Shown one piece after another: positions 11,780 through 22,489 of a stretch of DNA of 64,000 nt (positions are counted from its first letter, which is position 1; the number at the start of each line of letters is the position of its first letter). Source of the DNA: Vombatus ursinus. Taxonomy: Eukaryota; Chordata; Mammalia; Diprotodontia; Vombatidae. The DNA lies in the NCBI RefSeq assembly GCF_900497805.2, contig NW_020954630.1, positions 10,114,449-10,178,448 of the forward strand, given 5' to 3'. The notes beneath the pieces were generated by a model. It worked only from the letters and a program-made list of their open reading frames with translations, made no database searches and was not told the origin of the DNA. Made by a program: the position numbers and the translations under genes.

Positions 11780-12005
11780 GTATATAGCCAATAGAAATTT
11801 GACTGGTCATACACCAAGAATGAAGGATAACACAGAGAAAGTCAAAATGCTACAGGAGCACCTACCACAATATTTTATTAAAGGAAGGTGAGATGCTATG
11901 CTGGGGATTTTTTATGTAAAGACATGGGTAAGACTCATACAAGAAGATGTAAATGGATTGAGATCTACATCAGTGAAGGAACTGCCCAAACTCATGATAT
12001 CTGTA
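11780..12005 (+). repeat. RTE-clade LINE ORF2 C-terminal fossil
   Basis: Frame at 11793 reads RNLTGHTPRMKDN, matching the WAGHVARMKDNR motif near the C-terminus of RTE-type reverse transcriptases. A second frame at 11918-11990 reads KDMGKTHTRRCKWIEIY, matching the following DxGKTWxRxAQDRxxW segment. The frame change between the two shows it is broken. RTE is the clade whose tail is carried by Mar1 SINEs. Confidence 0.6.
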
Positions 12006-13639
12006 ATTCACTGAAATCTGTTTATCTCTCTCACATAAACACACATGTATATATACCACTTTAATAAGTTTCATTACCACTTGCAGGTCTTGCTAATTAA
12101 AATACTTTCATATAACCTCTGACTCTTATTTCCTTTCTTATAAAATTATACTGAAGACAATCTGTTCACTTTTCTAACTACTGAACTTTACAGTCAAGGG
12201 ACCAGGAAAATACTGTATGGTGGCTAATGTTCTTTCTACTGACAGAAGAAATCTAAATGCTGCACACTTTACATACAAAGTCAACACATGGGAACTGTGC
12301 CAGATTTGTTATGTTTAAAGACAACATACTCTAATTAGCATGGCATGAAACAGGTAAGGGAGGCCTAGTCTTAAAAAAAAGTTATTTTTAAAAATTATGT
12401 TACTAACACATTATCATAAAAGCCACCAGCTGATATGCTGGAGCTTCTCCTTCTAGGATAAAGAGCAGTAGAAAATATAGCACAACCCAATGTGTCCTTT
12501 CCCTCCCCTCATCCAACATACATAAACTTCCAACTCAAATGCACGTTAAAAGGGTTTCTTTCTTTTTCTTTTGATCTATTTTTATGGTTTTGAGAAAAGT
12601 ATAATTTTATTTTTCACCTGGTGATCACTTATCCAAACAATCCACCATCATTTCCCGAAGTAATTATCATCATAAAATTGATATTCAGCTCTCTAAAGAT
12701 GTTGTTGCTGTCCATGGTCTCCAGAGAATCTACCTACTCATTCTCTCCCTCCTAGCTTTCCCACATCCAATGATCATATCTGGCTCTAACGCACCAAAGT
12801 GCTCACTCTTCTAGCTTCCCATAATCACTGACTTTACAATTCTCTGTGAGTGCCTGGAAGTTCAATTCCAACTTCAGCTCATTGTTGCAACTGTTAACTT
12901 CTAAGTAGTATTTATTAACACATCTATTTAGAAATGTCAGTGAGGTCCTATATGTCAGGAAACTAGCTTCCTCTTTTACTCAGCTCCCATATAGAATGAG
13001 CATGGAAATTTAAATGGAGCCTATGATTACTGTCTTCATTTTAAATTGAAGATTACATCTAAGGGGTGATGGTTTTGAGATGTTCATCAGGATATTATTT
13101 TAAATATGAGCTGAGAAGTAAAGCAGTGGTGTCCCCTTTTCCATCTGGGTTCAGTTGAAAGGACTCTCATTTTCATCTCTTAATACTCACTTTCCAAGCC
13201 AGTGACAGTAGACTAGCCATGAAAATAGTCTTTAAACTGGCAGCTAGCCTCACTGAGTCATGGAATTGGCACTGATATCTCCTCAAAATGACAATTTCTT
13301 TTTCTGACTTTCCTCTGCTTGGCTATAGATTCCTAATTTGTGTGTCACATCAACAAGAAACTTACAAGTCTACTTGTGACATGAATTTTCATGAAAATTA
13401 AGTACAAAATGTATGGGAAGGTTAGTCAGAGTTTGTTATAATATCTCCCTGATTTTAAGGAGACCAGGCCTCTGATTCCCAAGAATTATTTTGCTTCAAT
13501 ATGTATATTAATTACAAAGATTTTGTTTTTCTCTTCTTTTTCCAAGGGGCAGGCAGTTGCATATAGAGAAAATAGATATTTGTTAGTGAAAAATTTTTAA
13601 TTAAAAATTAATTGCTGTCTTATCTATCCCACCCAGCAG
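12006..13639. other. Unassigned sequence
   Basis: No coding frame over 60 codons and no repeat I can name. Probably unique spacer or very old repeat. Confidence 0.5.
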
Positions 13640-13775
13640 TATGTAAGCTCCTTGAGGGCAGAGACTGATTTTTCTTTTTTTTTTTTTTTTACTTTCATTT
13701 TGTCTTTGTATTCCCATTGGTAAGCACAATATATAACATATAGTAAGTGTGCAATAAATGCTTATTAAATTGAAG
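13640..13775 (+). repeat. L2 3' end with internal T-run
   Basis: 'gtaagctccttgagggcaga' (13643 onward), a T-run of about 20, 'tttgtctttgtattccca', and 'gtgcaataaatgcttattaa' end the element in sense orientation. Confidence 0.8.
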
Positions 13776-14104
13776 TGTATAAGAGCTTCTCCATTCTAAT
13801 TCATCACTTTGACCCTTAAGAGTGACACAAAAGCTCACAAAGCCTGTATTTGAGGTCAAAGGAGCCCAAGATGAAATACTGAATGATATTCAATTTCACC
13901 AGTGGCAGGCATAAATGGGTAAGTAGGACACAAAACCAGTGGGAACTCTTTGTCTCAGCATTCATTCCCCAACTGCTACATCCATCTGAACATTAAGAGT
14001 CTCTCTCTCCTCTGTGATGTTGATGTAACTAATACTGAACAGGGGAAAATGTCGCCAGGTAAATGATTTTGCTAGTGGCTCTTTTTAGCCGGAGCTACTT
14101 AGGG
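13776..14104. other. Unassigned sequence
   Basis: No gene or named repeat visible. Confidence 0.45.
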
Positions 14105-14305
14105 GCTGCTAGAAGACCTGGAATAGAGTTGACAGCTCAGACACTTAATAAAGGTCTGTAAGCAAGTCACCAAATCCCTTTGAACTTCAGTGACTTCAAA
14201 TATAAAATGAGTATAGTATACTTGCACTGTCTACCTTGCAGGGTTGCTGTGAAGGAAGCATTGTGTAAACATCAAAGTGCAAAAGAAATCTAAACCATCG
14301 CTATT
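14105..14305 (+). repeat. MIR-type SINE
   Basis: 'gcaagtcaccaaatcccttt', 'ataaaatgagtatagtatac', 'taccttgcagggttgctgtg' and 'acatcaaagtgc' follow the MIR order in sense. Confidence 0.75.
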
Positions 14306-14339
14306 TGACCCAGAACTGATCAGTAGTGTAGGGAGTTAG

Positions 14340-14602
14340 GAATCATAATCATCATCATCATCATCATCACTTTATATAATCCTTTAAGGATTACAAAACA
14401 CTTTGAATGTATTATTAGATTTGGTCCTCACCACAACACTGAGGTAGGATCTGTTATATTCATTTTATAGAGGAGAAAACTGAATCTAAGAAAAGGTGAG
14501 TGATCGACCCAAGGTCACATAGTTGGTAAACCTGAGGAAGAATTTGAACTCAGGTCTTCCTGACTTCCAACTCCATTGCTCTACTCATAATACCACACCT
14601 AA
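14340..14602 (-). repeat. MIR-type SINE, antisense, with (CAT)n
   Basis: Starts with a (CAT)n microsatellite (about 14348-14371), then 'actttatataatcctttaag', 'tttggtcctcaccacaacac', 'ggagaaaactgaatctaaga', 'caaggtcacatagttggtaa' and 'gaactcaggtcttcctgact'. Confidence 0.85.
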
Positions 14603-14629
14603 CTCTTTGCAAAGGAAGACTGGCAAATG

Positions 14630-14760
14630 TTAAGTAACTTACACTCTTACAGATTTCTCTCTGGGGATTTGCCCAGGGTCAAAAAGCCAGTATGTGTGAG
14701 AGGTAGAACTTGAGTCCATGCTAATGTGACTGAGGCCAGGCCTCTGTCTGCTATCTCATG
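14630..14760 (-). repeat. Second antisense MIR fragment
   Basis: 'tttgcccagggtcaaaaagc', 'cagtatgtgtgagaggtaga' and 'cttgagtccatg' repeat the antisense CORE pattern directly after the previous copy. Confidence 0.6.
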
Positions 14761-14761
14761 T

Positions 14762-14784
14762 TGCTGCTGCTGCTGCTGCTGCTG
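14762..14784. repeat. (TGC)n trinucleotide microsatellite
   Basis: About 7.7 uninterrupted TGC units, not in any coding frame I can support. Confidence 0.95.
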
Positions 14785-15294
14785 ATTAATTATTTCTGGT
14801 TATAGTTTTTTCGTCTTATATTCAATGCAGTTCAGATAGAAACACTCTGGGGCCACACTGCCAACTTATTATATTGTTCTTTTACATTTAACATTCAGCA
14901 TATTATTATAGGGGTGGATAAAATTAATGCTTTACATAGTTAAATCAAAGTACTGAGATGTAAGCTCATCTTCTCTAGGCTCGCTGAAAGCAGCTTTGGG
15001 ACCACTCTACTAACCAATGGGGCAAGAAGGATGATGTGTTCTTCTTTTCCCACATGGTTTTAGTCTTTTGTTATTTTTGGTTTTCTACCAGGTTTTTTAT
15101 ATATTAAGGGCTTTTCATTCAAAGTAGTTTGGTGGTTGAAATTACTTGATATGACTACTTCTATTATAAGCATTGCTCCTGGATTGTTATGGTTCAATGC
15201 TGTGGGTGCGCAAAAGTTGTATCAGTAATGATGCTCTGGTTTAAAGGCCACTTTTTTTTGCTGAATTTTAAATGATATTTGGGGGTTTGGATTT
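14785..15294. other. Unassigned sequence
   Basis: No gene or named repeat recognised. Confidence 0.45.
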
Positions 15295-15428
15295 CATAGA
15301 ATCACAGAATTTGAAAGATGGAACGGACATCTGGTCTAAACCATATGTGGAATGAATCCCTGTTATAACACAAAGAACAAGTAGCCAGACAGCATCTGCT
15401 TGAAGATCTCCAAGGAGGAGGGGAATTT
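15295..15428 (-). repeat. L3/CR1-type LINE 3' region, antisense
   Basis: 'catagaatcacagaatttga' with 'agacagcatctgcttgaaga' and 'tctccaaggaggagg' follows the antisense CR1/L3 3' region of amniotes. It abuts the zinc-knuckle LINE fossil on the same strand. Confidence 0.6.
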
Positions 15429-15429
15429 G

Positions 15430-15800
15430 TAGAACATGTTCATAATACACAGATTTGTTGTCTGGTAGTTTATGAAGTTTAGCAAATTTTTTTGCATGTG
15501 ATTCTGGCTACTTGATCACATCCTTCAAGGAATTTGGTAGGTGTTAAATTTTTACAATCTTCAGTTATGTGTTCCAAAGTCTCTAATGTTTCTTCGCAAA
15601 ATCTACATCAATTAATAAGTTCAAATGTTATCAACACATTTCTCTAAATGAATCTGCATGCCAATCATTTGTTTGATACCACTTTGTTGACGTTGTTGGT
15701 TTAGTTTGTGAGAACTGGAGAGCTTTGTGTTTCCACCCTTGGATCTTTGCCATTTTATAGGCTGGTTCCATTAGTGTTGCCATCTTCATTAATAATGATA
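15430..15800 (-). repeat. LINE ORF C-terminal fossil with CCHC knuckle
   Basis: On the minus strand one frame (about 15640-15800) reads MATLMEPAYKMAKIQGWK onward to TKWYQTNDWHADSF. A shifted frame (about 15520-15625) reads CRFCEETLETLEHITEDC, a C-x2-C-x8-H-x4-C zinc knuckle, followed by GCDQVARITCKK. A third gives AKLHKLPDNKSVYYEH. Knuckle, then VAR, then YEH resembles the C-terminus of LINEs with a restriction-like endonuclease (R4/Dong relatives), but the clade is uncertain. At least two frame changes and in-frame stops are present. Confidence 0.5.
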
Positions 15801-16196
15801 GTAATGATTGTATTAATAACAACAGCAATAACCACAATAACAAATACCAGACATCTATGGCTAAAAGAGTTACAATTTATAACATATAGTCTTAACTTGA
15901 TTCAGTGGAACCCAAATAACTGGACAATTTTTGTTTTATTTCAATTTTATGAAAGAAGAGACAAATCATGAAAAAAATGAGCTAAAATCAGAAATTTAAA
16001 AATTCAAAGGATATCTGGGTCTCATTACTTATTCAGCACAATCCCCTATACTTCCTGCAGTCACAATATATCATAATAAGCAAACCTTCTTAATAATTAG
16101 GGAAAGATCTGTTAAGTAAGCTACACCTATGACAAGAAAACATATTAGTATATTTTAATAAGATCTTTAACAAATGAGGTTGAGACAAAACTTAAC
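15801..16196. other. Unassigned sequence
   Basis: Begins with AAC/AAT-rich low-complexity DNA to about 15845; otherwise nothing recognised. Confidence 0.45.
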
Positions 16197-16422
16197 CCTG
16201 TTAATAATAATTCATATTCATATAACACTTTGAGCTTTGCTAACTAAGCCCCTCATAGCAACCTTGCAAGATAGATGCATAATTGTCCTCATTTTACAAA
16301 TAAGGAAATTGAGGCTCAGAGATTTTGAGCGGTTTACCCATCTTCACAAAGTAATTGTGTGAGGCCACATTTGAATCCAGGTGTCCTGACTCCAAACTCA
16401 ATGTTCTATCCATTAATTGAGA
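16197..16422 (-). repeat. MIR-type SINE, antisense
   Basis: 'catataacactttgagcttt', 'catagcaaccttgcaagata', 'caaataaggaaattgaggct' and 'ccaggtgtcctgactccaaa' in antisense order. Confidence 0.82.
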
Positions 16423-17334
16423 TATACAGATGATAGAAAACTAGTTTAGCGACTTCCACATGTATAATTTACCATGTTATAACAGGAACTGTGACAAATT
16501 TTTAAGTTAAAAGATGTATAACAATGTGCAGCATAATAAAGGTGAATCTCTAAAACCTGGTTTTCAAAGCACAGAGGAACACTATGTAAACATACAGGGA
16601 AAACCAAGGAACTGAACTGAATTAAATGTGTTAAAATGTATCAAAGTAAACAAGGACATCTCATGCATGAAGTGAGGGGTGGGGTTGGAATAACCACCCA
16701 GTGCAGAAATTTAGGATTTTAAACATGTGGTGATTGGATAGGTTTAATTCCTTATTAGCTATATGATTACCAATTAAACAATAGGTATTCCCTTCATTTA
16801 AAAAAACCTTAAGTATTCCAAAAGAGCGTTTGGAAAACATGATCTTTCATGCAACCATAGAGCCTTTTATTTCCTCTTCCCATCTTTATTCAGCTGGTAA
16901 ATTTTCCCCACAAAGTTGCTGATCCTGCAAAAACAGCTTTCTTCACGACAGAAGACATGAAAACCCACTTGGAAGGGAAATGTCATTAATGTCAGCTGCA
17001 ACTCTGATCATGGCCCAAGAGTGGCAATGGTAGAAGTGCTTGACCACAGCCCTAAGAACAGCTGTGTGTAAAAGATCAATTTCTGAGTACAGAGCAATGG
17101 TGTTATGGGGGTACAACCTGACATTTACAAACACACACTCACATATCTGTCTTTCTACCATATTCCAAGGTACTTCCTAGAGGGGAGGCAAATCTTACTA
17201 CAAGAGTTGACAGTTCAGAGAAGGGCCTCTCATTCAGGAAGCACATCAGACCGTAGCTTCTGACAAGTAGAGAGATATATCCAACCCTTGCAGAATAGAG
17301 TTTCAAAAATTAAGGAAATCATGAAACATATGAT
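16423..17334. other. Unassigned, repeat-poor sequence
   Basis: No gene or named repeat. A 72-codon minus frame (16943-17161) has no recognisable domain. Confidence 0.5.
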
Positions 17335-17520
17335 TTCATTTATTCAGTGCATCAAAATTGCTTACTGAACACTTAACTCCATGCATAGTACTACACTTTG
17401 TAGCATGAAAAAAGGTGTTTTTTTTTAAAGTGGATGAGATCTACCTTCAAGAAGCATATAATCTAGTTAGGGAGATAAGATATTCAAATAGGAAAATTTA
17501 AAATATCAAAATAAGGCAGT
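17335..17520. repeat. LINE-tail repeat, decayed copy
   Basis: 'gcttactgaacacttaactc' and 'accttcaagaagcatataat' followed by 'tctagttagggaga' match the LINE-tail family. Confidence 0.5.
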
Positions 17521-17539
17521 GAAGCAAAGAGGTAGTAAG

Positions 17540-17978
17540 GGGCAGGAAAAAGTGGAACAGATTTGCAGTCAGAAGAACTGGATTTAAATACAAAGGACTC
17601 ATGACAAAAATGCTCTCTACCTCCAGAGAAAGAACTAATAGAATATGAGCGAGTACTGACTGAAGCATATTTTTAAATTTCTTCTTCTTGCTTTGTAGCC
17701 CTCCTCAATGAGGTTAATCTGGAAATGTTATACTTGTCTTCATATGTATAATGGGTATTGTAGTTCTTGCATTCTCAATGGATGGAGATAGGGTGGAGGA
17801 AGAGAATTTGGAACTGAAAATAAAAATTGAAAATGAAATAAAAAAAGAACTGGATTTAAATTCCAGCTCTGTTTGGTGCAGACCTTTCACTTCTCAAGAC
17901 CTTAGTTTCTCTTCATCAATAAAAGAAGGAATTGGATTGTAAGACCTCCAAAGTCACTTCCAGCTTTAAAACCAACAC
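17540..17978 (+). repeat. MIR3-type SINE split by an L1 3' end
   Basis: The 5' half ends at 17589 ('agaactggatttaaat') and the 3' half resumes at 17862 ('tccagctctgtttggtgcag', 'agacctccaaagtcacttcc'). The break coincides with the L1 insertion at 17590-17844. Confidence 0.8.
17590..17844 (+). mobile_element. 5'-truncated L1 3' end with 17-bp target duplication
   Basis: The 17-bp word aagaactggatttaaat lies at 17573-17589 and again at 17845-17861, flanking about 255 bp that starts 'acaaaggactcatgac' and ends in 'gaaatgaaataaaa' plus an A-run. The same opening occurs inside the L1 end at 31677-32118. A short A tail, a target duplication and loss of the 5' part are standard products of target-primed reverse transcription. 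Confidence 0.85.
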
Positions 17979-18027
17979 AGGAGATGTTTAAAGGGTAACA
18001 TGGAATGAAATACCAAAGGAATAAAAG

Positions 18028-18105
18028 AAGTTAAGTCATTTGCCCAAGGTCATACAGGCAGTATGTAACAAAGGCAAGATCTGTAGTCATGCACTGAATC
18101 CAGAG
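18028..18105 (-). repeat. MIR-type SINE fragment, antisense
   Basis: 'ttaagtcatttgcccaaggt' and 'catacaggcagtatgtaaca' are the antisense CORE. Confidence 0.65.
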
Positions 18106-18304
18106 AGGAATTAGAACAAATGATGTGATTAATCACAAGGTAGCTACCACACCCCACCCACATCAGCTTGTCATCCTTGCTCCTCCTACCTTTCTTTCCC
18201 TCTCACTCAAATGACTATTTCTATAAATGTGAGACATTTATATATTATCTTTTTCTCCTCTCCATGTCTCCTCTCCTTTTCCCTCTCCTCCCTTCCCCTC
18301 CCCT

Positions 18305-18346
<42 letters not shown>

Positions 18347-18446
18347 NNNNNNNNNNNNNNNNNNNNNNNNNNNNNNNNNNNNNNNNNNNNNNNNNNNNNN
18401 NNNNNNNNNNNNNNNNNNNNNNNNNNNNNNNNNNNNNNNNNNNNNN

Positions 18447-18493
<47 letters not shown>
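18305..18493. repeat. (TC)n microsatellite with a 100-N assembly gap
   Basis: Pure TC repeat runs into N at 18347-18446 and continues to 18492. A block of exactly 100 N usually means a gap of unknown size, so the true repeat length is not known. All frames across it are artefacts. Confidence 0.97.
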
Positions 18494-18497
<4 letters not shown>

Positions 18498-18499
18498 TC

Positions 18500-18530
<31 letters not shown>

Positions 18531-18662
18531 TGCTAGGCAATGGGGTTAAGTGACTTGCCCAGGGTCACACAGCTAGTAAGTGTCAAGTGTCTGAGATTGA
18601 ACTTAGGTCCTCCTGACTCCAGGGCTGGTACTCTATGCAATGTGCCACCTAGCTGCGCCCCT
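18494..18662 (-). repeat. Young tRNA-type SINE, antisense, with TTTTG-rich tail
   Basis: The antisense A-tail 'tttgttttgttttgtttttg' is followed by 'gcaatggggttaagtgactt', 'gcccagggtcacacagctag', 'ctcctgactccagggctggt' and 'gccacctagctgcgcccc'. It lacks the MIR/Mar1 3' region, like the copy at 34631-34777. It sits between two TC tracts. Confidence 0.85.
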
Positions 18663-18669
18663 CCCCCCC

Positions 18670-18738
18670 GTCTCTGTCTCTCTCTCTCTCTCTCTGTATC
18701 TGTCTCTGTCTCTCTGTCTCTCTCTTTGTCTCTCTCTC
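18670..18738. repeat. (TC)n / TCTCTG microsatellite
   Basis: Interrupted TC repeat directly after the SINE head, perhaps part of the same expanded tract as 18305-18493, split by the SINE. Confidence 0.9.
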
Positions 18739-19254
18739 ATTTTCACTAGATAGGGAGTGTTCTTTGTGTTGTCTCCTCAGCAGAACATTGTGGCATAGTT
18801 ATCAATGCTGTGGACCTTATAAGTACTTAATACGTATTTACTGATGATAATATGGCAGTGGCCATAACAACACTATCTAGCAAGGTATCAGACATCCAGC
18901 TCTGAGCCAGAGTCTGTTGAATCTTTAGCCACTGTAAAGTTTCGACTTAAACCAGATTCAGTAGAGGAGAACAAATTGAAAAGGGAGATGTGATGGGAAG
19001 AAGGAAGATGCTAAGCTGCTGGGATAATGAGTTGTTCCTAAGAGGAATGAGTGGGAAAATGATCCTAAGAAATGCACTAAAGGCCCCTGGGTTACCATCT
19101 ACTCTGTTATTTGGAAGATATCCTTTCCTGCACCATAAGCCAACAGATGTTGAGCACAATTATAATTAAATACAGAAGAGTATGCTACAAGAATAACATT
19201 TTATCCCCAACAAGAACACTTAGGGACTTCAACGATAAGCATCATAGGTAGGGA
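18739..19254. other. Unassigned sequence
   Basis: No gene or named repeat recognised. Confidence 0.45.
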
Positions 19255-19700
19255 TAATAACAGACTATCATCATCGTCATCATCATTATATTTTAGATTT
19301 GCATAGAACTTCACAGTTTTCAAAGGCCATTCACATATGTTATCTCATCTGATCCCCTCAGAACAATCCTATGAAATAAGCAAGGTGGCTAATGGTAGCC
19401 CCATTTCCCAGACAAAGAAACTGAAGAGCCATTTTGATGGAGTGAACCAAATGTCAGACTTCGAGTCAAGGAAGCTGAGATTCAACTTCTCCCAGACACT
19501 TGCAGTCTGTATGACACCAGGCAAGTTGTTTAACATCCGAGAGACTCAGTTACCTCATTTATAAAATGAGGAGTTGGTCTCAATGACTTCCAGGCTCTCT
19601 TTTAACTCTGAATCTATGATTCATAGAGAGACAGAGAGGTTAAGGAATCTGGACAAGGTCATCATGGATGAGTAAATGATGAAGCAACAAGCCTCACTGT
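19255..19700 (-). repeat. MIR-type SINE, antisense, interrupted by MIR3
   Basis: Left part 19255-19430 has (CAT)n, 'ttgcatagaacttcacagtt' and 'catctgatcccctcagaaca'; the right part from about 19625 has 'gagagacagagaggttaagg' and 'ggacaaggtcatcatgg'. The interruption is a sense MIR3. Confidence 0.78.
19432..19624 (+). repeat. MIR3-type SINE nested in MIR
   Basis: 'acttcgagtcaaggaagctg', 'tatgacaccaggcaagttgt', 'ataaaatgaggagttggtct' and 'aactctgaatctatgattc' give a complete sense MIR3 inside an antisense MIR, so it is the younger of the two. Confidence 0.8.
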
Positions 19701-19784
19701 TAGAAAGATGGTCAGCAATATCACAAGGGAATTTTATCTATGTCACTCAATTACTCAGATGTTTCTAAATCAAAAGTAAAACAA

Positions 19785-19975
19785 TTAATAAAAGGTTTTA
19801 TTAAGTGGGCTAAGTACTGTGTTAAGCACTAGAAATAAACAGAGGCCAAAAAAAAAACTCAGTCCCTGCCTTCAAAGAACTTGTATCATATTGAGTCAAT
19901 TTATAAATAATTAGGTACCTACAGGATATAGACAATCGATGGGAGGTAACTTCGTAAGGGAAGACACTAGTTTTC
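19785..19975. repeat. LINE-tail repeat
   Basis: 'ctaagtactgtgttaagcac', 'cagtccctgccttcaaagaa', then 'gggaagacactag' match the family. Confidence 0.6.
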
Positions 19976-19984
19976 AAGAGATGT

Positions 19985-20205
19985 GTGGTGCTGTGAAACA
20001 GGAGTCTTTGGTTCAAATCACATTAACTTTCTGGCTAGGGGAAAGTCAGTTAACCTCTCTGAGCCTCAATTTCCTAATTTGTACAATGTAAAATTACCAA
20101 TAATACTTGCATCACCACATCATATGACTGTTGTAAAGACAGTGCTTTGTAAGCCTTAGAGTGTTGTATAAATGTGTTATTATTATTATTATTCAAGCAC
20201 CACAC
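19985..20205 (+). repeat. MIR-type SINE with (ATT)n end
   Basis: 'ttaacctctctgagcctcaa', 'tatgactgttgtaaagacag', 'gtataaatgtgttattatta': sense order, ending in a short ATT microsatellite. Confidence 0.82.
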
Positions 20206-20774
20206 ACCTGGGCTCTCTTTTTAAAGTGTTGTCCAATTAAGTCTTACCATATTAAAATTGTACACTCAACTGACTAGCTCTCAGTCCTGAAATTATCCAA
20301 AGTCTAATGGCTAGATGAGTGGGGTTGTATCCTATTGAAAGAGGTAAGGCTTTTATTGAAGATAGACAATCACACAATGTATAGCATTACTATTCTTTGT
20401 TTCCAGCAAAAAAAGAGTAGAGAGTGAGTGAAGCTAATCCAGTGTCTATCTCAGACAGCTCCCGATGAATGGAAAATACATTACCAAAGGAAAAAAAAAA
20501 TGATAGCAAGGGTGTTTGCACTCATCAGATTTCCAATTTTTTGGCTTTTGTTGTAAAGATCATAGCTAACAAAATAACAGTAATTTAAAGCATATTAAAT
20601 CACCTTAACAGTCCTGACCTCGTGCCATGATTTTAAATATTTATCTCTATTATAAGATACAAGAGGTAGAAGAAGAGTGGAGATATAGATAAGAAAGAAA
20701 AAGGACTTAGGGATTTCTGAAGCAGCAGGCCAGACCTGAAAGCACATAATCCAGAATACTGATGGATAGAGAAT
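20206..20774. other. Unassigned sequence
   Basis: Nothing recognised. Confidence 0.45.
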
Positions 20775-20870
20775 ATTGAATTTTAGAACTGGAAGTTACT
20801 TGTGAGAATATTTAATACAATTCCCTCATTTGTAGCAACAGAAACTAGGCATCAGAGAAGGTGAGTGCCG
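20775..20870 (-). repeat. Antisense MIR3/L3-type fragment
   Basis: 'ttttagaactggaagttact', 'acaattccctcatttgtagc' and 'aaactaggcatcagagaagg' resemble the antisense 'tagagctggaagggac...cctcattttacagatg' ancient repeat. The exact family is uncertain. Confidence 0.5.
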
Positions 20871-21379
20871 AGCTGTATCCTTTATTTCCAGAATCTGATT
20901 GCTGGTCCCAACTTGAACCAGCACCTTCCATACCAGAACTAAACTTTTAGAATGGGACCTCCAGAATCCTTGCCCCGAGACCTTCAAGTTAATCTCCTGT
21001 ATTTGACTCTCTGGCTTAGGAACTAGTTCAGTTACTTGGTGACTGAGTCAGCCCAAACTAGCCCACTTAGCCCATTATATCTACTAGCTAAACTGAGGTG
21101 CCAGGGCATGTTTCACTTTTACATTCCAACCAGCCTTCTACCCATGGCATCTTGATATTTACTTGCCATCACAGACATATCCTCTTGGACACTTTGCGCC
21201 TTTCCCCCACTTTCTACTTCTTATGTAGAGCAAAGTAATCAAATCAAAAGTTTCATTATTTATAGAAAAGGTAGATCAGTTGAATGTCTAAATATCAATG
21301 CACCATTCCTGTGACTTACCAGGCCACTTCCCTTGCCACTACTCTATTATTTGTACTGTCATACAATGTAAAAATATAT
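20871..21379. other. Unassigned sequence
   Basis: Relatively CT-rich, no family recognised. Confidence 0.45.
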
Positions 21380-21485
21380 CCATCTTGAGGGCAAGGACTT
21401 TCTCTCTCTTTATGTTTGTATTCCTAGTTTTCAATACAGTGTCCAGCAAACAGTAAGCACTTAACCAATGCTTTTTCATTCATTT
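21380..21485 (+). repeat. L2 3' end
   Basis: 'catcttgagggcaaggactt', 'tatgtttgtattcctag', 'cagtgtccagcaaacagtaa', and 'gcacttaaccaatg' in L2 3' order. Confidence 0.72.
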
Positions 21486-22199
21486 ATTTAATTTATTCAT
21501 AGTAGCAAAACTGAAAAGAAGAATCTGGATCACTTGACACTCCATCCAATATGGTCTTCCCACCACACCATAAGCTGCCACCCTCCAAAAGGGATAGTTA
21601 AACATTCTTTTTCTACAAAGTTTTTTTTTTTACTTTTTTAAAATCACATTTACAGTGCTTAATACTGTCTCTTCAGTGAAAACATGATTGATCCATTTTA
21701 TGATGAGAGTTTAGGGTAGAGTGGAAGGGGGAAGTACAGTCAGAGCTGAAAGATGGTGGGGCTCCCAAATGGTTCAGATTACAGGGCCAATGAATAGATG
21801 CCTAGAAAGAATATCAGGAGAAGAAAAATAAGAGTAGGTCCATCTAGAATAGTTCTTTTGCTTTCTAGTCCAAATTACCCTAGTTGTTACCTTGGGGAAA
21901 GAAAAAAATGAATGACTCAGAGATAACTATTCATTAGCACAGGGCTTACTCAGTTCTTACTCTTTCTTATCCTGTGTCACCCTAGCTTTGCACTATTTCT
22001 GTCTTCTGATTTCAGAATACATCCAACACTTATTTTTAATATTACTTTAATTTTCATGGATCAGTAGTGGTGCAGACCATGCTCTAAGTTTGATGTAAGC
22101 AACTAAGCTTAGGACAAATAGACCAGGGATGGGAAGGATTTATATATGAGAAAATTTTGGAGAAAAAAAAAACCATGGACATCTCTCTCTGGTGAGCGA
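21486..22199. other. Unassigned sequence
   Basis: No gene or named repeat recognised. Confidence 0.45.
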
Positions 22200-22455
22200 T
22201 AGTATAGAAGAGGCACATAGTATAATGGAAAGAGCATTGAAGTTTCAATTCAAGAACTAGCTCTGCTGCTTACTACATGTTTAACCTAGAACAAGTTACT
22301 GGCATTTCTGGGCATGCCTGTCCACATATGTAAAATGACGGAGTTGGACAAATCAATCACTGAACATTTATTAAGCAGCCAGTACGTGCCAAACTTTGTG
22401 CTAAATGCTGGGACAAGTTGATTTCTATGATTTCTTCTAGATCAAAGTTCTAAGA
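22200..22455 (+). repeat. MIR3-type SINE with a small LINE-tail insert
   Basis: 'catagtataatggaaagagc', 'tagctctgctgcttactaca' and 'tatgtaaaatgacggagttg' form the body, with 'tttctatgatttcttctaga' at the end. The middle (about 22353-22417, 'ctgaacatttattaagcagc') is a LINE-tail 5' piece. Confidence 0.7.
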
Positions 22456-22489
22456 ACTCAGGATTTCCAATATACTGCTCCCTCCCTCA

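Noticed and set aside
14340-14375. Regularly spaced CAT repeats as a CRISPR-like array
   Set aside because: Simple trinucleotide repeat at a MIR end, with no spacers.
18168-18749. Open frames of 69-122 codons across the TC tract on both strands
   Set aside because: They are Leu-Ser or Arg-Glu dipeptide runs from (TC)n and pass through N; not genes.
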